DNA from: Olsenella sp.
GTDB taxonomy: Bacteria > Actinomycetota > Coriobacteriia > Coriobacteriales > Atopobiaceae
NCBI GenBank assembly: GCA_022648325.1
Contig: JALCMG010000007.1
Location: 1 to 64,000 of the forward strand
DNA length: 64,000 nt
Direction: 5' to 3'
Each line of letters starts with the position of its first letter. The stretch's first letter is position 1. The translations under genes were made by a program, and so were the position numbers. Positions 29,663 to 37,373 of this stretch are shown here, one piece after another. The notes under the pieces were generated by a model. The model was not told the origin of the DNA, made no database searches, and saw nothing but the letters and a program-made list of their open reading frames with translations.

Positions 29663-30184
29663 CTAGTCCCCCATCACCACGACGCGAAGCCTACGGGTGC
29701 GCTCGCGCGTGCGATCGAAGTCGACGAAGAAGACGCTCGCGAGACCATTCATCTCAAGCCTGCCGTCTGCGATCTCGAAGGTCTGGCTACTGCCCACGAG
29801 AACGGAGCGAAGGTGCGCGTCTCCGTTCCAGAGAAGGGTACGGTCGCCACCGGGAAGATATGCCTCCGCGTTAGGCCAGCTCTCGACCTCCTCAAAGTGG
29901 CGGAGCCCGGGATAGCGGTACGTCCTCCAGTCGTGCTGCTCGGGGAAGACCCTCTCCAGGCCGTCCGAGAGGTCCGCCTGCATGAAGGTGTCGCCGGCTG
30001 GGGTCATGTCGTGGTCGAACTCCTGGGAGTAGACGGCGCAGGTCGTATGGCAGGAGATGCAGTGGACAACACCCTCCTTGATGCCGCTCTGGGAGACGAT
30101 GCCGGCGACCTCCTCGGTGACGTCGACGTATGTCGGCTTCCCGGCGAGCGTCTCGACCCTCACGAGTCCCTTGAAGACGGTCAT
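29663..30184 (-). CDS. YjbQ family protein (UPF0047)
   Basis: 173 residues. CHTTCAVYSQEFDHDM, GLRHFEEVESWPNAEAYLPG and LLWNGDAHLRSVLVGSSQTFEI are the conserved blocks of the YjbQ/UPF0047 family, including the metal-binding histidines. Biological role is not settled for the family. Start at 30184 has AGGGAGG 7 nt upstream. Overlapped reading frames through the TIM-like gene are spurious. Its position inside a sugar operon, directly after the TIM-like gene (2-nt gap), suggests a role in carbohydrate or phosphate-ester metabolism. Confidence 0.9.
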   Translation of the reverse strand: MTVFKGLVRVETLAGKPTYVDVTEEVAGIVSQSGIKEGVVHCISCHTTCAVYSQEFDHDMTPAGDTFMQADLSDGLERVFPEQHDWRTYRYPGLRHFEEVESWPNAEAYLPGGDRTLLWNGDAHLRSVLVGSSQTFEIADGRLEMNGLASVFFVDFDRTRERTRRLRVVVMGD

Positions 30185-30186
30185 GG

Positions 30187-30891
30187 CTATGCCTCCCTCC
30201 GGATGTCTGCGCGGACGCGGTCGAGCGCCTCGAACATCTCCCCGAGCTTCGCCTCCGGGTCCTCCGCGCAGACGATGCCGGAGGTACCGCCAGTGGCATC
30301 GCCGCCGTAGTAGATGGCGTCGTAGACGTCCTGGCCGGTCGAGATGCCGGCGGCCTGCAGGACCATGGTCTCGGGCGAGACGGACTTGACGGCCTCCGTG
30401 GACGCGCGGATGTAGTCCTCGCCGGCGACGTGGCCCGTGCCGATGAGGCTGTTGAGCTCGCACGTCATGATGTCGGGGTGGAGCTCGGCGATCGCCCGGG
30501 CCTCCTCGACGGAGTCGGCGCAGACGCAGGTGAGGATGCCAACCTCGCGGGCGCGCACGATGGTCTTGGCGAGCTCCCCCACCGTCATGGGGTTCTCGGC
30601 ATGGTTGAGGAACGTGGCGCGCACCCCTGCGGCGGCAAGCGCCTCCGGGAGGACGTGGCCCATGCCGCGCCCGGGCCTGAGGCTCTCCATGGCCTGCGCG
30701 CATGGGATGAGGTGCGGGCAGTTGTCCGCGACCCACGCGAGGTCGATGAGCTGCGCGGTGAACAGGGACTGGAAGCCATAGCGCTCGCAGAGCTCGTCCG
30801 TCTTGCGCGCGAGCCTACGAAGCTTCTCGCCGTACAAGTAGGACTTGGGATTGACGACGAAAAACGGGCGCTTGAGAACAATCTTGTCCAT
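30187..30891 (-). CDS. Triosephosphate isomerase-like protein
   Basis: 234 residues, short like archaeal TIMs. Catalytic positions appear intact: Asn/Lys in VVNPKSYLYG, His in LNHAEN, Glu in CELNSLIGTG, and the phosphate loops GISTGQD and GGDATGGTSG. It is too divergent to be assumed the housekeeping TIM; TIM homologues in polyol operons can isomerise tetrulose or other ketose phosphates (for example EryH). First gene of the PTS/aldolase operon, directly downstream of two GntR-type operators. Confidence 0.82.
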   Translation of the reverse strand: MDKIVLKRPFFVVNPKSYLYGEKLRRLARKTDELCERYGFQSLFTAQLIDLAWVADNCPHLIPCAQAMESLRPGRGMGHVLPEALAAAGVRATFLNHAENPMTVGELAKTIVRAREVGILTCVCADSVEEARAIAELHPDIMTCELNSLIGTGHVAGEDYIRASTEAVKSVSPETMVLQAAGISTGQDVYDAIYYGGDATGGTSGIVCAEDPEAKLGEMFEALDRVRADIRREA

Positions 30892-30937
30892 AGACTTCTC
30901 TCCTCAAGTCACCATTACACCGACTTATGAGCTATCA

Positions 30938-30991
30938 GTTGTCCTTTATAGAGTGGACAACATGTCTCTTGTTCAGTATCGAGTGTACAAG
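30938..30991 (-). promoter_or_regulatory. Two GntR-type operators upstream of the PTS operon
   Basis: Site 1: GTTGTCC (30938-30944) and GGACAAC (30955-30961). Site 2: CTTGTTC (30968-30974) and GTACAAG (30985-30991). Each has 7-bp arms 10 bp apart, and the centres are 30 bp (about three helical turns) apart. They sit between the UTRA regulator gene and the first operon gene, 47-100 bp upstream of its start, where a repressor would block the promoter. Confidence 0.72.
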
Positions 30992-31073
30992 TTGAGACGG
31001 ATATGAAGAATCCATGAGCGGCACTTATGTACCGCTAAATGGCCGATGGACTCATATTGGGCGGTGTTTGGCC

Positions 31074-31835
31074 CTAGCTCTCAGGTTGGTATGCAGTACC
31101 CACGATTGACTGGCCCGGCGTCAGCCACGTGACACTCCACTCTATCTTGGCATCATCTTCAAGGTGAATAACCTGTTCAAGGTGGAGAACGGCCGTATTC
31201 TCGTCACAGCCAAGCAATGCACCGTGCTCAGACCCCGCAACCAGGGCCTCGTACTTCATCTCGGAATACTTAACTCTACGCCTCGATGTCTTCTCAACGG
31301 CGTCGAATAGCGAGACCTTGGTGAAGTCGATATCCTCGATACCCCTGCACTCGCTGAGGTTTGTCCAACTCTCCTGACATATGACAGGGACGTCTTCAAC
31401 CGTTCGAACCCTGCGCATGTACATGACGGGATCCCCAACCCTGATATCAAGCTCGTTCGCCACGTTCTCAGGCGCAGGCGTTACCTGCTTGACCAGGACA
31501 TGAGTAACGAAATCTTTTCCTTGCCGTCTCAAAGACTCTGCAAAGGAGATTGGCCTCACGCCCGCAGGGTGAGAAATGCCGGGACCGGTAACAAACGTTC
31601 CCTTGCCGCGCCGTTGAACGAGTCTGCCCTCTTCAATGAGTACCCCTATCGCACGCCGAACAGTGCCACGAGACAATCCGAACTCACGCATAAGGTCGTG
31701 TTCGGAAGGTATCCGAGATCCGCTCTGCCATTCATGGGAATAAATCTTTTCCCTAAGAATAGATGCCAGCTGGGTGAAGAGAGCTTCTGTCGATGTAGCG
31801 GAATCATTCTCCCCCAGAAGGCTTCTTGTGGCCAT
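31074..31835 (-). CDS. GntR-family regulator with UTRA ligand domain
   Basis: 253 residues. N-terminal winged helix (LREKIYSHEWQSGSRIPSEHDLMREFGLSRGTVRRAIGVL ... RRGKGTFVTGP) and a C-terminal UTRA sensor (PISFAESLRRQGKDFVTHVLV ... MYMRRVRTVEDVPV ... LHLEQVIHLEDDAKIEWS). HutC-type members respond to sugar phosphates. It lies immediately upstream of, and on the same strand as, the PTS/aldolase operon and probably binds the paired operators at 30938-30991. Confidence 0.9.
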   Translation of the reverse strand: MATRSLLGENDSATSTEALFTQLASILREKIYSHEWQSGSRIPSEHDLMREFGLSRGTVRRAIGVLIEEGRLVQRRGKGTFVTGPGISHPAGVRPISFAESLRRQGKDFVTHVLVKQVTPAPENVANELDIRVGDPVMYMRRVRTVEDVPVICQESWTNLSECRGIEDIDFTKVSLFDAVEKTSRRRVKYSEMKYEALVAGSEHGALLGCDENTAVLHLEQVIHLEDDAKIEWSVTWLTPGQSIVGTAYQPES

Positions 31836-32155
31836 GAATGCCTACCAAACAATAGAGAAATGGACAAGTTCTGAACATGATATCTCCTGAATATAGGGGA
31901 GAATGCACCAGAGTCACTTCCATTTTTACAACAAAGATTTCGAATCGTTGGATACCCTATCTAGGGTTGGTTCTCTTGTTTCGCATACACCCGTAAACAA
32001 CTACTGAGATGCGTGCTGCGATGTCAAGAAATCTGACCGCTTGACTATTCCTCACCAGCGTTGTTCATATCCAATAGAAAGCTAGACCTAGAAACACAAC
32101 GGGGAGGCCAACTCCCGTCGGCCTCCCCGTTCTTGCGTTGCGCTATGAGCGAGTG
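31836..32155. other. Gene-free stretch between the GntR gene and rpmE
   Basis: No gene seen. It contains AT-rich sequence (31870-32090) that probably holds the gntR promoter, and at its right end the rpmE terminator. Confidence 0.5.
32098..32131 (-). terminator. rpmE terminator
   Basis: Perfect 12-bp stem AACGGGGAGGCC / GGCCTCCCCGTT with a 10-nt loop, 24 nt after the rpmE stop and followed on the minus strand by a T-rich GTGTTTCT. Confidence 0.8.
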
Positions 32156-32584
32156 CTACTCAGCTGCGGGAGCCTCGGCAGCGGCCTCGGGCTCTGCGGG
32201 AGCCTCGGCGGCCTGCTTGACAGCCTTGGCAGCCTCTGCCTCGGCCTTCTTGGCGTACACAGCAGCACGCTTGGCCTTCTTGGCAGCCTTGGCCTCCTTG
32301 GCGGCCTTGCGAGCGGCCTCGAGCTCTGCGACCTTCGCGGCCTTGGCGGCCTTGGCGGCCTTCTCGGCATCGAGCCTGGCCTGCGCGGCGCCACCGAACT
32401 TGTTGGCGAAGCGCTGGACACGGCCGCCGGTGTCGACGAGCTTCTGCTGGCCGGTGTAGAACGGGTGGCACTTGTCGCAGAGGTCGATGACGAGCTCGGG
32501 CTTGGTGGAACGCGTCTTGAACGTGTTCCCGCAGGTGCAGCGGACGGTGCACTCCACGTAGTTAGGATGAATTCCTTGCTTCAT
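32156..32584 (-). CDS. rpmE: 50S ribosomal protein L31 with long Ala/Lys/Glu tail
   Basis: Residues 1-70 are a normal zinc-type L31 ([19 protein letters not shown] ... [25 protein letters not shown]), with CxC and CxxC zinc ligands. A further 70 residues are almost entirely Ala, Lys and Glu, with an alternating AAKAAK pattern that should form a long charged helix, ending in an acidic AEAPAE stretch. L31 normally has about 70-85 residues. AAAAGGAG precedes the ATG. In B. subtilis rpmE is close to prfA; here 13 kb separates them. Confidence 0.95.
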   Translation of the reverse strand: MKQGIHPNYVECTVRCTCGNTFKTRSTKPELVIDLCDKCHPFYTGQQKLVDTGGRVQRFANKFGGAAQARLDAEKAAKAAKAAKVAELEAARKAAKEAKAAKKAKRAAVYAKKAEAEAAKAVKQAAEAPAEPEAAAEAPAAE

Positions 32585-32591
32585 TGCAGGA

Positions 32592-32640
32592 CTCCTTTTG
32601 TCGGTCCTGGTTTCCGACCAGGACAGGGGTGGTGATGCCT
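32592..32640 (-). ncRNA. Candidate L31 ribosomal-protein leader
   Basis: Immediately upstream of the rpmE Shine-Dalgarno (32592-32599) the minus strand forms a hairpin, GTCCTGGT / ACCAGGAC (32604-32624, loop 5 nt). L31 leader RNAs, including a Coriobacteria type, have been described, and such a hairpin next to the RBS would suit autoregulation by L31. I have not matched it to the published consensus. Confidence 0.4.
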
Positions 32641-32839
32641 TGGTGCGGATTGCTCCGCTTCAAGACGGTCAAGCTCTCGGAGTATAGCAAATCGAGCGCC
32701 GAAGGTGTGTGGAGAATCGCTGACAGCTCCAGGGACGGATTCCGGCACCACCCTCTCAGTAAGTCCCGGCGGGCAGTCCCTCTTACCCGTATTGGCGCTG
32801 GCCTAGCGCAGACCAACTAATGTCTGAGTTTTGGGTGGC

Positions 32840-33679
32840 CTATTCAAAGGGATAGAGCTCTCGAGCCCGCTCATGGGTATCTTCCGGCGCATTCCCCAAG
32901 ATGATGCCAATGAGCGTCTGGAAAAAAGTCTCGGGGGAAAGATCACCTGTCTCTCCCATAGACGATACGCTCACCACCTTAACGCTTGCATCAACGCGTT
33001 GGCAGAGGAGGAGCGCGCAGGCATCATACACGTCCCCACGCCGCTGCAGGCGGCGAAGCATGTGCACGAGCTTCGCAAAGGACTGGGCCTCTGTTTGGAT
33101 GCCCGCCTCTGCAAGGTAGAAGAAACCGTGAGCCGTTAGGGGATAGCGGCCTCGGAGATTCTTCGCGTCTCCATAGGCCTCCTCAAAGCGATTTGCGAGG
33201 TTCTTCCCAAAAGCCCTGTCCATTGTCTTTGTGGAGACAAGCAACTCGGGACCAGCCATCCACGACGACATGCCGACGTCAACCTGCTTGGTATAAGCCG
33301 AACCCATTACGTTAGCGTTAGATCTGCCGCGAGCTTCTACTAGCTCGAGCGCTGCCTCCCGAACACGTCATCTTTTTGATTGCACAGCGCTCAAAATCTC
33401 GGGGTCGATTACGCGGGGAGCTTCTGCACGCGGCCAAACCCCCTCGTTCACGAAGCCCGCTCTCTCGAATTCACTCGCAATCCAGAGGTCGAGCGCATGT
33501 GCAAATAGACCGGTCTGGGACTTCTCGCCTCCGTTCGACAGAGCAAGCTCGAGCAAACCCTGCAGCAATCCATAATCAAGCACAGGAACGTCTATATGCC
33601 AGAACGGCAGTAAGCCATTCGACGCGCGGTGGCGGGTAAGGTACTCGTTAAAGCAATCGTTCTCAGCATTAGATGGCAT
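32840..33679 (-). pseudogene. Type II restriction endonuclease gene interrupted by an in-frame TGA
   Basis: One continuous reading frame of about 280 codons starting at the ATG 33679 (11-nt overlap with the methyltransferase end) is broken once, by TGA at codon 104 (33370-33368). Sequence on both sides looks like one protein (...ILSAVQSKR, stop, RVREAALELVEARG...). After the stop, KQVDVGMSSWMAGPELLVSTKT and NRFEEAYGDAKNLRGRYP suggest a PD-(D/E)XK nuclease core (Asp134, Glu145, Lys151) reminiscent of XamI-like enzymes, an assignment I hold loosely. CGA to TGA is a single C-to-T change. Unless read through, the nuclease is dead; an internal start at 33307 would miss only the N-terminal third. 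Confidence 0.72.
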
Positions 33680-35366
33680 TGGCAGTATCCCTCTTCCCGT
33701 GCGTTTGTCTCCCACGATTTGCGCGACGATCCCGAAGTTCGACAAGCAGGCGGTGCATCTGCGTACGCTCACTCTCTGCAAAGCCCATCATGGGAAGAAT
33801 CAGATCATCCACCAGCATCGTCGCACCATCGCGGTTTCCTCGCCCAAGCAACACTTCAACCTCATCTCTGACGCCTAGGAAATCTTCACGGTTTGTCAGC
33901 AGCAGCTTAGGGCTCGCGACCAGCAGGTTGCTGGCCTCGCACGGCTCGAGCTTGAGGATGCCCCCGCCATAAGAGCGGCCGGTCAGTTCCGCAGAGAGCA
34001 GCGTCACCGAGCTCAGACAGGCAAGTGGGAGCAGCTCCCGCGCAACCTCGCGCAGCTCGGGATGGACAAACAGGCCATGGACGGAGTTGAGGAATACGAG
34101 CCCGGCATCATTAGCGCATAGGTTGGGACCAATACCGTTCATGTAAGTGAAGAACAGGTCGCATACCCTGACGCCCGGTATGCGCCACCACGGCTTCCTT
34201 GTCCGACATTTGTACGCAAGATTGATACCGTTGTCCTCGCCCCAGTTGAGGTAGCGACGAACCGCGCCACTCGGTTCGTCGTTTGGATATAAGAGCAGCG
34301 CTTGTTTTCCCTGGAGAAGCAGCTGCTCGTAGTCCCTCTGTGTCAGCCGAAGGTTTCTCAGATGACGAGACCCCGGTGGACAAAGGGAGAGCAGCTCCTC
34401 TCTTGGGATGCCCCACTCCTGTGCCTGTGCCGTAGTAATTGCGAAGAACTTGTTTGCTCCGCTCACTGCCCCAAGGTGAATACTTCCATAGGCGGAGAGC
34501 GGCACGAGCAAATGGGAAGCCGCCTTGGAGAGGAGCTCGGTAGCATCGCTAGCTGCAGTACCTCCCGGCCACTTCATGTAGTCATGAACTTCGACGGTAG
34601 AGTTCTCCACACGTCCAAGCTTGTCGATGTCCGCAAGCTGCACAAGACGAATCGAACCACTGCGACCACGCTGGAATCCGTCCGCGACGAGCAGCACAAC
34701 CTCCTCGGTCACTTCGGGAAAGACCGGTTTTTCAAAGAGAATGAGCTCAATTGACGAAAAGGAATCAAGCAGGTACTTCCTGACCGGCGCAGCATAGTTG
34801 GTACTGAGGAGCTCGGCCGGCAACACCATGCCGACCCTGCCGCCGACCTTGAGAAAGCTCGTTGCGTGCACGAGAAAGGGTGCCCAGGACGAAGCGAGAG
34901 CGTCGAGACGCACGCCCATGGCAAACGCGCGCTCTCTTGCACGCGTGCGTGCTGGCCCAGCAAACGCCTGGTACCTGATGAAAGGGGGATTGCCCACTAC
35001 CGCATCAAACTTGATTGGCAAGCTCCGACTATCAACCGAGAAGAAGTCCCCGATCAGCATGGTCGGCCTTATCTTCTGCGCCTGGAGACGACGTAGGGCA
35101 GCGTCTGCTGTTGCCTTGTGCAACTCGCAACCGCACAAGTTCGAGCCGGCCTCATCTATGGACGCGCCAAGCTCGATGAAACGACGAGCGGCGCTGAAGA
35201 GGAAAGAGGCCTCGCCGCACGCTGGCTCCAAGACCTTATCGTCCTTGCTGCGTATGGACGCAGTGCAGAGGAAATCGGCAATAACTGGTGGCGTGAAAAA
35301 CGCCCCGCGCTCCTTTCGACTCTGCCGAGGGTCTTCGTCCTGCGTCAGTGTTGCACCATATGCCAT
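33669..35366 (-). CDS. N6-adenine DNA methyltransferase (Type II R-M)
   Basis: 565 residues. ERGAFFTPPVIADFL (motif X-like), LEPACGEASFLF (SAM-binding motif I) and GNPPFIRY (motif IV, NPPF) define a gamma-class N6-adenine methyltransferase of the Eco57I/TaqI type; the C-terminal half would be the target-recognition domain. GAGGAGG lies 4 nt before the ATG. It overlaps the restriction gene, so the pair is a classical R-M unit. With the nuclease interrupted it may be an orphan methylase. Confidence 0.9.
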   Translation of the reverse strand: MAYGATLTQDEDPRQSRKERGAFFTPPVIADFLCTASIRSKDDKVLEPACGEASFLFSAARRFIELGASIDEAGSNLCGCELHKATADAALRRLQAQKIRPTMLIGDFFSVDSRSLPIKFDAVVGNPPFIRYQAFAGPARTRARERAFAMGVRLDALASSWAPFLVHATSFLKVGGRVGMVLPAELLSTNYAAPVRKYLLDSFSSIELILFEKPVFPEVTEEVVLLVADGFQRGRSGSIRLVQLADIDKLGRVENSTVEVHDYMKWPGGTAASDATELLSKAASHLLVPLSAYGSIHLGAVSGANKFFAITTAQAQEWGIPREELLSLCPPGSRHLRNLRLTQRDYEQLLLQGKQALLLYPNDEPSGAVRRYLNWGEDNGINLAYKCRTRKPWWRIPGVRVCDLFFTYMNGIGPNLCANDAGLVFLNSVHGLFVHPELREVARELLPLACLSSVTLLSAELTGRSYGGGILKLEPCEASNLLVASPKLLLTNREDFLGVRDEVEVLLGRGNRDGATMLVDDLILPMMGFAESERTQMHRLLVELRDRRANRGRQTHGKRDTANAI

Positions 35367-35924
35367 GTTTCCTCCTCTCGTATGTTCAGTATCTCACGAA
35401 AACCGGACACAAATTCGCGATGGGCGTGCCATCCAGTTCGGAGGTTCCGTAGCGTCCCCTGGCTCTCTCCGCTGCGGAGTTATAACGTCTGTCGAGCTTC
35501 ACTGGATAGTTTTGGCACCTCAAAGCCGGCCGGGATTGAATGTCGTAGGCCTAACTTTGCTGAATGATCCATCAGTTTACCCAAGGGTTCCGCCGCCACA
35601 GTGCCAATCAACACCTCGGTTTGGCATGCCTCTCGGGGCTTGCTTCTCGCTCGGGGTCGGGAAACCGTCATCGACCTTTTGCTCGCCCCATTTGCGTTGC
35701 TTATTTTGCCCTCTCGCTGCTGGGGCCGAACCTGAATGACACTATGTTAGGAACCTCTATCGGCAAAGTTGGCAGAACTGACCTCTTGAGAGATTGCCGC
35801 GCGTCAATCAATGTGCGTCTGGCGGCCATGATATAAGCTTCTGGGCAGCAAACGGCCGCCTATTCCGGTAGGCATAGCCTTCATTCAGGCAGACGGCGTT
35901 TTGTTAAAAGAGATGAGGACGCCC
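35367..35924. other. Gene-free stretch between R-M genes and coaX
   Basis: About 560 bp without a convincing gene. Short frames on both strands lack RBSs and recognisable content. A 7-bp inverted repeat GGCGGCC/GGCCGCC lies at 35821-35827 and 35854-35860, just before the coaX promoter region. It could be the scar of R-M insertion. Confidence 0.45.
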
Positions 35925-36698
35925 ATGTTTCTCGCGATTGACGTTGGCAACACCCAGACCACGCTCGGACTCTTTGACGAGGACGGCAGCGTGGCCCACG
36001 GCTGGCGCATGGCGACAAGCCACACGGACACTTCGGACATGATCGACGCCCGTCTGCACGGCTACTTCAACAAGGACGGTCTAGACCAGGCGCGCGTCAC
36101 GGCTGCGGGAATCGCGTGCGTGGTGCCCGTGCTCACCCGCGCCTGGTACAAGTGCCTGCTCGACCGCACGGGAACAGAGCCTCTTGTGGTGACTCCTCAG
36201 ACGGACTCCGGCATGCGCGTTGACATGCCCGACCCCACCCAGGTGGGCGCCGACCGCATAGCCAACGCCGTGGCCGCGCGCCTCACCTACGGCGCACCTG
36301 TCATCGTGGTGGACTTTGGGACGGCAACCAACATCGACGTGGTGGACGCGGCGGGGTCCTACCGAGGAGGCGCCATTTCCCCGGGACTCATGCTCTCGGC
36401 GGCTGCGCTTTTCTCGAAGGCGGCAAAGCTCTCCAGCGTGCCAATCCAAGCCCCAGCCCACGCGCTTGGCGAGACGACCGAGACCGCCGTTCAGTCCGGC
36501 ATCGTCATAGGCGCGGCCGCACAGGCAGAGGGCCTTGTCGCTCGCATCAAGCATGAGCTTGGCATCGAGAATGCACCCGTGGTGGGAACCGGTGGCCTCG
36601 CGCGTACCGTGAGCACGGCAACAGATCTTTTCTCCGCTGTGGACCCCGACCTCACGCTGCGCGGCATCCGCGAGATCTGGCTGCATCAGCAGGGCTAG
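35925..36698 (+). CDS. coaX: Type III pantothenate kinase
   Basis: First step of coenzyme A synthesis from pantothenate. 257 residues, ASKHA fold. N-terminal phosphate motif LAIDVGNTQTTLGLF, the pantothenate loop DPTQVGADRIANAVAA, the second phosphate loop VVDFGTATNIDVVD and GGAISPGLMLSAAAL are canonical. GAGG 6 nt before the ATG at 35925. Found near ftsH/hpt/tilS and fol genes in many Gram-positives, as here. Confidence 0.97.
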   Translation: MFLAIDVGNTQTTLGLFDEDGSVAHGWRMATSHTDTSDMIDARLHGYFNKDGLDQARVTAAGIACVVPVLTRAWYKCLLDRTGTEPLVVTPQTDSGMRVDMPDPTQVGADRIANAVAARLTYGAPVIVVDFGTATNIDVVDAAGSYRGGAISPGLMLSAAALFSKAAKLSSVPIQAPAHALGETTETAVQSGIVIGAAAQAEGLVARIKHELGIENAPVVGTGGLARTVSTATDLFSAVDPDLTLRGIREIWLHQQG

Positions 36699-36719
36699 CC
36701 CCCGGCGAGAAACACGCAC

Positions 36720-37373
36720 CTACTGCGCCGCGCGGATCGAGGCCTGCTCGGGCGAGGCCTCGGCCTCTCCCCCAAGCTCGTTTCTCACAGTTGCGCGGCC
36801 CCACACGTCGACGCCCGCAAGGGTGCCGCGCATAGCCACGCGCCCGTTGGGATAGGCCAGCTCCACCGGCTTGCCCATGAGGGCAACGCGGTCAAAGTAG
36901 TCGGAGAGGACAGGCGCAAGCGGCCCGGCCACGGCACGGCCCGCGCCAACGGCGGCAGCCCATGCGTCAACGCGGTCGAGAATCGCTCCACACACGGCGT
37001 CCGCGACCTTCTCGTCATCGAGGAGCGCGCCCGCATGTGCGCCGCCCTCAACGTCAAACGCCAGCGAGCAGACAACGAACATCCCCTCGGCATACCCGGC
37101 AGTGGTCCGCACGCGCGCAACCAGGCCGGCACCATCCTCGCGAACCACGTCCGCCGGCCAGCCAACGCCCACGCCGGCAACGCCAAGCCGCTCGAGCCCC
37201 TCGCAGGCACCAAGCGCCGCAACATAGGGGACGCCCGGCAGGCTTCCCATACCCACCTGCGGTCGAAGCACGCAGGCAAGCTCCAGCTCGCCCCCCTCTC
37301 TATGCGAGAAGAGCTCCCCGTTTGGCGCCCCCTCGCGCGCACGTTCCATGGCCTGCTCGGCAGCTACTCCCAT
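36720..37373 (-). CDS. Degenerate biotin--protein ligase-like protein
   Basis: 217 residues with the outline of the BPL catalytic domain: LACVLRPQVGM, LPYVAAL-like (VPYVAALGACEGL), GVGWPADVV in the place of KWPNDI, and a C-terminal SH3-like segment (PVELAYPNGRVAMRGTLAGVDVWGRATV). But the biotin/AMP loop GRGRxGR is missing and the lysine before WP is Gly. So ligase activity is doubtful; it could be a non-catalytic relative or a decayed gene kept by overlap with the fol gene (10-nt overlap). Confidence 0.65.
   Translation of the reverse strand: MGVAAEQAMERAREGAPNGELFSHREGGELELACVLRPQVGMGSLPGVPYVAALGACEGLERLGVAGVGVGWPADVVREDGAGLVARVRTTAGYAEGMFVVCSLAFDVEGGAHAGALLDDEKVADAVCGAILDRVDAWAAAVGAGRAVAGPLAPVLSDYFDRVALMGKPVELAYPNGRVAMRGTLAGVDVWGRATVRNELGGEAEASPEQASIRAAQ

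Noticed and set aside
29663..30736. Long 357-codon minus-strand frame covering YjbQ and most of the TIM-like gene
   Set aside because: Its upstream two thirds is Arg/His/Pro-rich nonsense in another frame of the TIM-like gene; the true start is the ATG at 30184 with a good RBS.
33308..33370. Frameshift in the restriction gene
   Set aside because: Both halves are in the same frame (offset divisible by three), so a single nonsense codon explains the break; no indel is needed.
35480..35671. Small ORF between the R-M genes and coaX
   Set aside because: 63 codons, no RBS, no family resemblance.
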